Assembly: GCA_014904985.1 (NCBI GenBank)
Contig: MU128955.1
Coordinates: 286,929 to 309,424 of the forward strand
From: Hydnum rufescens UP504
Taxonomy: Eukaryota > Basidiomycota > Agaricomycetes > Cantharellales > Hydnaceae
Direction of reading: 5' to 3'
DNA: 22,496 nt
Positions 7,217 to 14,720 of this stretch are shown here, one piece after another. Each line of letters begins with the position of its first letter. Position 1 is the stretch's first letter. The notes below the pieces were generated by a model. It had not been told where the DNA came from. It saw only the letters and a list, made by a program, of their open reading frames with translations, and searched no databases. The position numbers and the translations under genes were made by a program.

Positions 7217-7979
7217 GGACATCAATGCATTTGGTGTGCAAGCTTGGAAGAAGGCTAAGCATGGTGGGGATCCAGGGAATCTTTCCCTTTTGTTCAAATC
7301 AGTGCAGGTGCACAATATGGCCCTAAGGCAGTTCAGGGCAAAAGCTCCTCCTGGATGCAACCGACAATACTTCGAGGGGCTCACCCTCATGGATCCCGAG
7401 GCCGCTTTGACTGCTCATGTCTCGAATTTGGACTTGGGGTACATCAATCAAGCCTATGCCTACAAGTCCCAATTTTTCCCTGAGATTCTTTCATTTGCGC
7501 CGCCAGCTTATCGAAAGGCTATGACTGCCCACCACTTCTTCGATTCCAAATGGTTTCCCCCTGTACTTGCTACACCCTCCAAATGATGTCCAAGGTTACT
7601 CAATTCGGCTTGTCGGCGACCCATGAACATGGTGTCATTCTCTCTGGACTGGGCTGAGATGCAAGGGACTATCCACCCGATCTTATCAAGCAACTTGCAT
7701 TATCATCACCTGCTCACTTTGATGCATGCTCAAGTCCATTGCCAGGGCAAGAAGGATATCAGGGTTAATATATGGCCTACAGATGGTCCGTATGATGAAA
7801 TCCTCCGTATTCTCACATGCTTGGCACATGATGTGTATGGTTCAAGTGCTACTCAACCATTGCTGGATGAGACCTTTGGGTATGTCTCTCACTTATGGGT
7901 GATAAAAATGGAATTGGCATTAGATCACCCTCGATTCAAAAAACACCCTAATGACGTGTATGACCAAGAGAAGTTTTGA
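7200..7979 (+). pseudogene. Gene A: unknown protein, homologous to the C-terminal part of gene D
   Basis: I do not recognise the family. The start is ATG 7200 (MADWFEDINAF); the open frame upstream of it is the repeated promoter block and is unlikely to be coding. The frame is open to a TGA at 7584-7586 and is open again in the same frame to TGA 7977-7979. Between about 7567 and 7620 another frame reads PPNDVQGYSIRLVGDP, which resembles YPPIAVEGFTLGAP in gene D, so I infer two compensating small frameshifts, not a simple nonsense change. Matches to gene D in order are APPAYRK...WFPP (APPYRD...WFHP), TDGPYDE near 7779 (TNGPYDD) and ETFGYVSHLW (ESFGYLESGLW). Gene A lacks the long repeat-rich N-terminal part of D. 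No membrane segment or signal peptide is apparent. Gene B follows in the same orientation. Confidence 0.65.
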
Positions 7980-8341
7980 ATACTTCTATACACTATCTAT
8001 ACATGCTTGTACTGTACTGCATTGTAGTGTAAATTGTATTTTGTTTGTGTTTGTGTTTCCTGGGAATATCTGGTCCCAGCAGTAAACAACTACATAGTTC
8101 TCACTGTTCCACCTCTGCATAGACATAGACTTCTTCAGCTTTCCACACACAGCATTGCACTCTATTCCGCCTCAGTGTGGATTTAGGGTGATGCGCAAAA
8201 CCACAACTATGCTGTTCAGTGTTCCTTTCCACCTAGAGTGGAGGGTATCTGAGCACAAGTTCTCAGTGTCTCCTCTTGCTCTCACACCTTGGCGCATGTT
8301 GCAAGTGGTGATCTTTATCTCTGGCAGCAGTCTTCTCCAGT
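7980..8341 (+). other. Intergenic stretch between genes A and B
   Basis: The sequence begins T-rich with TTTGTTTGTGTTTGTGTTT near 8038-8058, as expected of a 3' untranslated region or terminator of gene A. No convincing exon is seen, although short frames occur at 8155-8373. No TATA-like element for gene B is clear. Confidence 0.4.
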
Positions 8342-10944
8342 ATGGTGGGTACGAAATCAAAGACTCAGACTGAAAGGAAGCACACTCCGTGGCCACGACA
8401 TGCAGCAGTCGCCACACTCATGAGCTCCAGTACTGGAAACAATGGCGGCAATGGTCTGGATAGTGTGCCAGCATCTAAGAGGTCCTTGTGATGTGCTAGC
8501 CCCACAAAGTGCCGTACGACCTCAAATTCAGCCACCCAAGAGAAACCCCTTCCGACCACCAGCCAGCCTAGTGGGAGCCATGCCACCAGCCCTAACCCCT
8601 CCAGAACGTCCTTAACTAGACTTGTGGTGGAGATCCCATCATGGAGGGTGTTAACTGCACCCTACACCTCAAATGAAATATCCAACAAGCCTACTAGCAC
8701 ATCATCTCCATTCGGATATTTATCAGTGTCCTCATCAGCATGCACACCAATTGCTGATTTCGACTCTAATGATGAAGATTTTGGAATGCCATTTGGACAT
8801 GACTTAGAGGATGGTCAAGCCAGTGTGACACAGGGAGATGATGGATTCTACACTACTGGGGATTCTTTCTTTGACTCTATCAATGCTGGTGGTGTGCCTG
8901 CATATCATGGCCCAAAATCTTTCAGTTGTGATACTGACAAGAGAAATCAGCATGAGGTCTCATCCCCTGGTCTCTTGGACATCCAATCCCCTCCATATTA
9001 TGATCATGTTATTCCCAATCACCATGACACACCCATTCACAGTCCCCATCCTGATTCCCCTGATACGCCTATTTTGGATATCACAGATGGGACCCATGAT
9101 GACTTTTTGTTGAGCGATGATGATAGTGATGATCTTGTGCCTTTGAAAGTGAGGGGCAATGCCAAGCCCCGTCCTAAGGCAGTTGTGTCCCCCCAACCTA
9201 TCTCCCAGTTGTCTGAAGAGCCAAGTTTGGGTGAAGATGATGAGGATCTCAAAGGAGGGCTGTTCACCATCCCGGAGGTAGAAAAGATTAAGGCTGAATA
9301 CACAGTGTTCGACAAGTGAATTGCGGGACTGGCGAGGGAAATGGGTCGTAGTGTTAATTCGATTCAAAAGATTGGTGGACGGGTGTCACAAGTAGTTAAT
9401 CCACGTAAAACTACTGCCTGGAATGTGTTCCAATCCAGCTATCCTACCAACCCAGACAAGTCAGTGAGCCAATCTGATTATACCAAAAATACAGTTTGCC
9501 CTGCCTATGATGAGCTCGTTAAGAAGTATGGAGGAGAGAGGTCTGAGGATTGGGCAGCAGAATCAACTTGCATGGTTAAGGAGTACACAGAGACCAGGGA
9601 GGCAATAACTGGAGACATCGCAAAGCATGGGGGGGAAGTTGCAAAAATCATTGCTAGCCACAAGAGGGCATGGCAAAAGGATTTCAGGGTCTTGGCAAGC
9701 TTTGGGGTGCATTGCAAGTTGACAGTGCTTGCAGATAATGCCTGCTCTCCTGCTGCTCATGCTCAGAATGGGCAGCTATTCAGAACTGTGGAGATGGAAT
9801 CGTACTACAAGTCCAGGCGTGACTTCAAGTCTCATGTTGGGGACGTATACACATTTATATTGTCTGCCAAGGCAGGGGTTAGGGAGGCGGAGGAGCATAA
9901 AGCTCGGACCTTGTGACGTGAGTGAGAAGAGGCCTTTAAGAACCCCAATAAGGCAAAAGGGAAGGTTTCGAAAATGCTGATTCAGCTATTTGGTAAGTTT
10001 GCATGATGCATAGCTTCTTGACAGTTCCTATGCTAATCCTGCTTGAGTAGAGCCATTCATTCATTGGATGACATTCCCTTGGTGGAAATTGCCCCAAAGA
10101 CTCCTCTCACACAACTTGAGGATTGATGGAGTTCTGCCATTGTCTTGCTTCTGGCTTCTCAGTTCACTCTCGATTGATCACTACAATGTCAGTGAGATCC
10201 AAGCCATGTATAATGCTCTAGAGAATGGGCAGCTCAAAGTGTCTGAGTGTCCCCATGAGGAATCAAACTCAGGGGAGACCACACTCATTACTGATAGTGG
10301 TGGCCAAGTGCTAATGACAGTAGTGAGTGCGTTGGAAATGATTGGGCCAAGAAGAAGCTGGATTCGCAGAGGGCAGCTGAGTGGGCGGTTGTGAGGGCTC
10401 AGGCAGTGGATAAGAGGATTGATGGTGAGGACTCTGGAGGGATTCTGATGGGCATAGTGGGAATGGGCCTCCGGTCAGGAACCCAAGTCACACTGTCATG
10501 GTGAACTCAGACAGGATTGCGACCCAAGGATTGGGGAAGAGGCCGCGGAAGGGTGGGGATGATATTAATCAGCCACGCAAGATGAAGCACCTGCAAGTCA
10601 AGTCTGCTGAGTTCATTGATGACTTGGATGAAACCCCAACTGCTGGACCATCCCACCTCCACATGCAAGCTATGAGTTCTCATCATAATGATGTGCAACA
10701 GCATTCTGCACTCTCAATTGACAGTGGGGCTACTGTTGGGGTTCCCCTTCAGCATACCACTGGGGTCCCAGTTGTGCCAACGTTCAATCCACATGATCCA
10801 TTTTCTATGATGGATGATGTGCCAATTCCAAATGGGGACAACATGAGTTTCCCTTTACTTGATCCTTTGTTATTTCAAGGCCCTGAGTTTGAAGCACTTG
10901 TAGCACAATACCAAAGTAGATATGAAGTAGACCGGTTTTATTAA
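8342..10944 (+). pseudogene. Gene B: unknown acidic, Ser/Pro-rich protein, interrupted by TGA codons
   Basis: The best start is ATG 8342 (MVGTKSKTQTERKH). The same frame runs to 9992, interrupted only by TGA at 8489, 9317, 9914 and 9923; each lies inside otherwise natural-looking sequence (FDK-TGA-IAGLAREMG, ARTL-TGA-RE-TGA-EEAFKN). An intron 9993-10052 joins to a frame reading LDDIPLVEIAPKTP with two more in-frame TGAs (10124, 10175). Frame changes near 10175, 10300 and 10440 follow before the last part (10498-10944, stop TAA). Visible features are an acidic serine segment (LLSDDDSDD, near 9110), AHAQN near 9755 and a basic GKRPRKGGDD stretch near 10530. AHAQN and its surroundings, and the C-terminal FNPHD...(M/F) region, have counterparts in gene E. 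Function is unknown; a nuclear protein is possible from composition only. Confidence 0.65.
9993..10052 (+). other. Predicted spliceosomal intron in gene B
   Basis: Donor GTAAGT at 9993, branch-like TGCTAATCC at about 10030 and an acceptor AG ending at 10052. Splicing at this AG, not at the upstream TAG (10050), puts the downstream frame on LDDIPLVEIAPKTPLTQLED. At 60 bases it is an ordinary fungal size, and it lacks the hairpins of the repeat modules. Confidence 0.6.
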
Positions 10945-11304
10945 TGGTTTCTTAATGCATTTGTACTGTGGCCTTAATGGAAGGTTGTTTTATTTAAGAA
11001 TTCTAAGTTGTTCCTTCAAGGCAGAATGGAAAGGCTTGCAATAGTGGTCTTCAATTGAGTCTGCTGAAGTCCCGAGTGCTAGGTCCTAATTTTGGTCAAT
11101 TTCGGCCAACTTTCAGCCCAAGAGATTTCAATGGGCAGACCGAATTTGGCTGAAATAGTGATCAGACCTCAGATACCATTATCTGCCCCAGAAGTGGTAC
11201 CTAATTGGGTAGGCTTAGATGACTGACCAAGGTGCACGATCAGCTAACCAGATGAAACCCGTGACCAGAAACCTGTGATGCGAGACCACAAAGCACAGAC
11301 GGAG
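10945..11304. other. 3' flank of gene B, no gene recognised
   Basis: A T-rich stretch follows the stop. From about 11090 to 11240 the sequence has inverted-looking blocks (TTTCGGCCAA and CCGAATTTGGCTGAAA) and TTAGATGACTGACCAAGGTG, a motif similar to those at 14353 and 7045. It may be part of a repeat boundary. No exon is supported. Confidence 0.4.
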
Positions 11305-11512
11305 CTGCACACCCGCTTCGGCAGGTGTATGGTAATCACAAAACCATGGAGAAGAACAGCAGGAACATAGAGTGCCACATACCCGCTGCAGCAGGTGTGT
11401 GGCATATTTGGTAAGTCTTCTTTTAATAGCTACAAATGTGCAAAAAGGGCAGCAGTTGCTGCTCTTTTTGCGTGGTTGTTACTCTTCAACTGACACTTTA
11501 TTTTTATTCTAG
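11305..11512 (+). other. Hairpin/intron module with doubled hairpin A, + strand
   Basis: There are two A-type palindromes here. The first (11305-11332) pairs GCACACCCGC with GCAGGTGTATGG; the second (11374-11403) pairs GCCACATACCCGC with GCAGGTGTGTGGC. The donor TTG|GTAAGT begins at 11411. Hairpin B (11440-11471) has GCAAAAAGGGCAGC, loop AGTT and GCTGCTCTTTTTGC, a 14-bp stem with one G-U pair. A branch-like CAACTGAC is at 11488-11494 and the acceptor TTATTCTAG ends at 11512. The predicted intron is 102 bases. Confidence 0.75.
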
Positions 11513-11718
11513 CCTAAGATGTCCTACCTAAACCCACAAAACCATGCAGCCACAAACGCAAACCTGCAATGACGAATGCAATGTGGAAGCCCCAAATGCC
11601 ACCTTGTGACCATGCAAATAGGACCCACGCAAAGGGCAACCAAAGGCCCACCATACCCCCTATGAATGCACAACAGCAAACAATGCCCTGTGCCCACACA
11701 TGATACCGAAACGAGCCA

Positions 11719-11869
11719 GACCACATACCCGCTACAGCAGGTGTGTGGTCACCTAAGATGAGTTCCTTTCCCTGTAGATACAGCAGTGCAAAAAGAGCAG
11801 TGAAGGCTGCTCTTTTTGCATTGCCTTTAACTATTTACTAACCTAACTTTTTTTATTCTGGATCTTGCT
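11719..11869 (+). other. Hairpin/intron-like module with altered donor and acceptor
   Basis: Hairpin A (11719-11750) pairs GACCACATACCCGC with GCAGGTGTGTGGTC. The donor position reads AAG|ATGAGT (from 11758), and the acceptor, TTCTAG in sisters, reads TTCTGG just before ATCTTGCTCCCCC. Hairpin B (11787-11820) remains a perfect 14-bp stem, TGCAAAAAGAGCAG, and TTTACTAAC is intact (CTAAC 11838-11842). The hairpins survive although both splice ends appear lost. Confidence 0.65.
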
Positions 11870-11935
11870 CCCCCAAAAACCCCGAACCCACGTGAGCTCC
11901 ATACAAAAAACTGAGAGTGGAAGCAGTACAAACGA

Positions 11936-12080
11936 GTACCCCCACCCACTTCAGCAGGTGGGTGGTACCATGGTTTTTTTTTTTAATTTAATTTTATTTC
12001 TATGCATACAGTGACACAAAAGGAGAAGCACAAGCTGCTCCTTTTGCATTGCTTTTGAATTTTTTACTAATGTATTCTAG
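11936..12080 (+). other. Hairpin/intron-like module with changed hairpin A
   Basis: Hairpin A (11936-11968) now pairs GTACC and CCACCC with GGTGGGTGGTAC; CACAC has become CACCC with a matching change in the other arm. The donor is unclear within GGTACCATGGTTTT. Hairpin B (12012-12048) is ACACAAAAGGAG against CTCCTTTTG with mismatches. TTACTAATG and the acceptor TTCTAG ending at 12080 are present. Confidence 0.6.
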
Positions 12081-12151
12081 GATCCGAACCAAAACCCGCG
12101 AAACACACCACCCACCCCCATATGCAAACTACATGACAGGGGCCAAAATGA

Positions 12152-12295
12152 GTACCACACCTGCCTCAGCGGGTGGGTGTATGGTACCATAAGGTATTTT
12201 TTTTAAATTTTCTATATGTACAGTGACACAAAAGGAGCAGCCCAAGCTGCTCCTTTTGTGTCACTTCAAATTTTTTTTACTAATGTCCGCTATAG
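12152..12295 (+). other. Hairpin/intron module with a 19-bp hairpin B
   Basis: Hairpin A (12152-12187) pairs GTACCACACC with GGGTGTATGGTAC loosely. The donor AAG|GTATTT begins at 12194. Hairpin B (12223-12264) is a perfect 19-bp stem, GTGACACAAAAGGAGCAGC, with loop CCAA. TTTACTAATG (12277-12284) and the acceptor CTATAG ending at 12295 complete a 102-base predicted intron. It is the last clear module of the second array and has the longest perfect stem in the window. Confidence 0.7.
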
Positions 12296-12487
12296 AAGAA
12301 GGGTTGGGAGCTCCGATGACTGTCAAATCAAAATCTGGTTCAGCCAGTGTGTAGATAGGAGACTGTGTTTCTGTTTATTCAAATGGGTTGGTTCACTTCA
12401 ATGGTTGATCACTCTCTGCAAGATATGTGTGTGTTTATTGGAGAATGGAATGTGATATGGACTAGCAATAGTCAATGATATATCATA

Positions 12488-12603
12488 GATGCTTTATAGG
12501 AAGGCTTATATGTCATATGGAATGCTTATAGAAAGGCTTATATGTGGAGGATGCTTATAGGAAGGCTTATACGTCTGGGATGCTTATAGAAAGGCTTATA
12601 CGT
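12488..12603 (+). repeat. ~30-base tandem repeat, four copies
   Basis: The unit resembles GATGCTTATAGAAAGGCTTA plus TACGT. Copies begin near 12488, 12521, 12549 and 12579, spaced 33, 28 and 30 bases. No open frame or known motif explains it. Confidence 0.85.
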
Positions 12604-13094
12604 GTTTGTGTTGTGTTTGTTCATTTACTGATATTTGTGTGTCCTTGTTTATGTCCTCCTAGTCAAAATGCAGATATCTGTGGGCTATAGAATGGTCAAT
12701 GCTTGATTAGTTTGGTTAGTATGCTTCAATCTTCTTTCCTGACTCGTATTTCGTTATGCTTACCTTTTCCTTGGATGTCCAGCAACTCTAACCTTAGGTT
12801 CTGCAACTATCCTTGGCTTCAGTATTTTGCGTAGATGGCTTCCAGTAGCTTGGTCTCAACAACCTTGAAGATGACTTAGCTCCAGATGGCTTTAGATAGA
12901 CAGTTCTTTAGATATTAAGCAGAATAGTAGACAGTAGTTGACAGTGGTTGATTTCCAGAGTGAGGAGATGGGGGGGAACAAGAAAATCTGCTAGTTTATA
13001 TACCTATCTGAAGGTGGCTGTGCATGGAGCAAGAACAAAAGAGTAATAAAGCTATGAGATCATAGTGGAGTAGAACAAAAGAGTAATAAAGAAA
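12604..13094. other. No gene recognised
   Basis: AT-rich sequence without supported exons, hairpin modules or RNA genes. A short direct repeat of AGAACAAAAGAGTAATAAAG occurs near 13031 and 13074. Confidence 0.45.
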
Positions 13095-13248
13095 TGATGT
13101 CATAATGCAGTCATAGCTGAGTCATTCATAGAGTGTGATGTCATAGTGAAGTCATAGTGATGTCATTCATAAAGAGAACAAAAGGATTCATAAAGGAAAT
13201 GATGTCACTAGTTTGCTGAGCTTGTGGAGTAGTTGGAGCATGATGTCA
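13095..13248 (+). repeat. Cluster of five TGATGTCA octamers
   Basis: TGATGTCA occurs at 13095, 13136, 13158, 13200 and 13241 within about 150 bases, amid degenerate GTCATAG and GTCATTCATA repeats. The octamer differs from the palindromic cAMP-response-element core TGACGTCA by a single C-to-T change at CpG. It may be a decayed bZIP-type binding cluster or just a degenerate tandem repeat; the sequence cannot separate these. Confidence 0.55.
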
Positions 13249-13437
13249 CTGATCTTGTGATGTGTTTTGGGGCTCATGGGAAGCGAAATTAAGGGACATC
13301 TCTGGGTTCTGGAGATTAATCTGAGCATAGTCCATTGGTTAAGGTGTTTTTTTTTTTGTTACTGGTTAATAAAAGGAACAAGTGCATGGTGTGGGATTCG
13401 ATGCAGAGACAGCAGTTTGCATCCATAATAGACGTGC

Positions 13438-13860
13438 TTGGTACCATTCGATGCGGATTTTTAACAGCTTTCTGGGTGCGGTGGTTCCGAGCAGATCGGA
13501 TGCGAACTGACGGAGAAATTCGTTTTTTACTGATGGGTGGTGATTCTGATAGTAATATCATTCTGTAGAGTTCAATTTTGATCTGTTCTTCGCATGCTTG
13601 GTACCGTTGGATGCGGATTTTTTATATCTTTCTAGAAGCTGTTGTTCCGAGAGTATTGAATGCAAACTGACAGAGGTATTCGTTTTTTTACTGGAAATCC
13701 TGGATTTTAATAGTAAAATTGGCCTGGAGAGTGCAGTTTTGGTCCGTTCAACTTGTGTTTGGTACCTTTTGAAAGGTGTGAATCGTAGCTTTCTAAGCGT
13801 TATATGGGCGTACCTCTCTGATCAAAACTGACGGAGTTATAAAACAAATTTGGTTTCTGC
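13438..13860 (+). repeat. ~160-base tandem repeat
   Basis: GGTACC landmarks at 13440, 13600 and 13761 define units of 160 and 161 bases; the third unit is partial. Each unit has GATGCGGATTTTT or its variant, a TTCCGAG block and CTGACGGAG/CTGACAGAG followed by a T-rich tract. Minus-orientation copies are at 672-852 and 2742-3010. The third unit is closest to the 672-852 copy (GAAAGGTGTGAATCG, ATCAAAACTGACGGAG). Confidence 0.85.
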
Positions 13861-13918
13861 GCATAGCCGTAATTAATCTCATAATCAGTCATGTGATTGT
13901 CCAATGTCTGGAAGTTGT

Positions 13919-14244
13919 GTAATTTCGCATTTTCTGATACTGGATGTTTTTATCTTCCACACCGCTATTATTCTAGGATCAAATCCAAAGCTCCGAAATG
14001 ACAACCCACCCCCAATGGACACGCATGGCCAGTCGAAACAATCTGCACAATGGTGGACTGCCAAGCCCCCCAAATGGCCACTGATGAGCCAGTTGAACCC
14101 CCACCCAACCCCCCAAGGGAGAATTGGCCAGTACCACACCCACTGAGGGGGGTGTGGTATGTTTTTTTTTAAATTGAATTTTTAAATAAATAAATAAATA
14201 AAGAAGTAAATAGGAATGGAACCTACCACCCATGACTGGGTGGT
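13919..14244 (+). other. Decayed module with a run of palindromes
   Basis: TTTTCTGATACTGGATGTTT (13930-13949) matches sequence next to the 379-532 module and near 1115. An acceptor TTATTCTAG ends at 13976, followed by an exon-like stretch with GCCAAGCCCCCCAAATGG. Hairpin A (14133-14159) pairs ACCACACCC with GGGTGTGGT. Instead of a donor it is followed by A/T simple repeats and another palindrome, ACCACCCATGACTGGGTGGT (14225-14244). The donor, hairpin B and branch point are not recognisable. Confidence 0.6.
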
Positions 14245-14321
14245 GTAATGATAATAAATAATAATTATAGACAAAACATCACCCCAGAGGGGTATAATAT
14301 AATAATAAATAATTGTGATCA

Positions 14322-14350
14322 TCCCCGATAAGCCCGTATGGTCCACTGTG
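14322..14350 (+). repeat. Short third copy of the GATAAGCC boundary repeat
   Basis: ATCATCCCCGATAAGCCCGTATGG parallels the start of 6815-6845. As there, it lies a short distance downstream of a hairpin module in the same orientation. The match fades after about 30 bases. Confidence 0.65.
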
Positions 14351-14420
14351 CAAGTCTGAGCTTAGGTGACTGACCAATGCCTAACCCAATATATTGAAGT
14401 TCTGTGGCCAGTCTAAGTCC

Positions 14421-14566
14421 CACACAGGGGCCCCTGGGGGCCCCTGCTTGAATCACAGAAATCAGGTTAGCCAGCCCCAGGGGCCCCAGCATCAAAACCT
14501 CTAGTTAGACTATATAAATGCAAGGCTCATAATATCTAACTAGACCTACATTTGTGGCTGACTGAG
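14421..14566 (+). promoter_or_regulatory. Diverged copy of the GGGGCCCC upstream block
   Basis: This has GGGGCCCCTGGGGGCCCCTG, CCCCAGGGGCCCCAGC, a consensus-like TATATAAATGCAAGG (TATA at 14511-14518), ATCTAACTAGAC and finally GTGGCTGACTGAG, in the same order as the block before gene A. The ATG is replaced by TTGTGG and no reading frame follows. It is head-to-head with the copy at 14586-14720, about 20 bases away. Confidence 0.65.
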
Positions 14567-14585
14567 TTGTTCAACCCAAGGAATT

Positions 14586-14720
14586 GCAAACCAGTCAGCC
14601 ATAATTGTATATCTAGTTAGGCCCTTTTGCCTTGCTTTTATTCAATCTAAGAGTGGGTTTTTAGGTGGGGGCCCCTGGGGCCCACTGGGTGATTTCATGG
14701 CATGAGACAAGGGGCCCCAT
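14586..14720 (-). promoter_or_regulatory. Inverted, near-identical copy of the gene A upstream block
   Basis: On the minus strand it reads from GGGGCCCCTTGTCTCATGCC through AATAAAAGCAAGGC to ATGGCTGACTGGTTTG. That gives the first five codons of gene A (M-A-D-W-F) before the match ends at about 14586. It is therefore an orphan promoter plus a truncated coding start, abutting the diverged copy at 14421-14566. Together with 7082-7216 it forms inverted repeats flanking a 7.4-kb interval. Confidence 0.8.

Noticed and set aside
7584..7586. Gene A TGA counted with the CGA-to-TGA set
   Set aside because: Comparison with gene D shows that the neighbouring protein-like sequence lies in another frame (PPNDVQGYSIRLVGDP), so two small frameshifts explain this stop better.
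5938..11869. AT-AG (U12-type) introns at the two ATGAGT donors
   Set aside because: U12 introns need an ATATCCTT donor and a TTCCTTAAC-like branch site; these have neither, and sister modules carry GTGAGT, so loss of GT is simpler.
5373..12264. Rho-independent bacterial-type terminators
   Set aside because: The stems are followed by mixed sequence, not a clean T tract, and sit between donor and branch motifs in eukaryotic-looking DNA.
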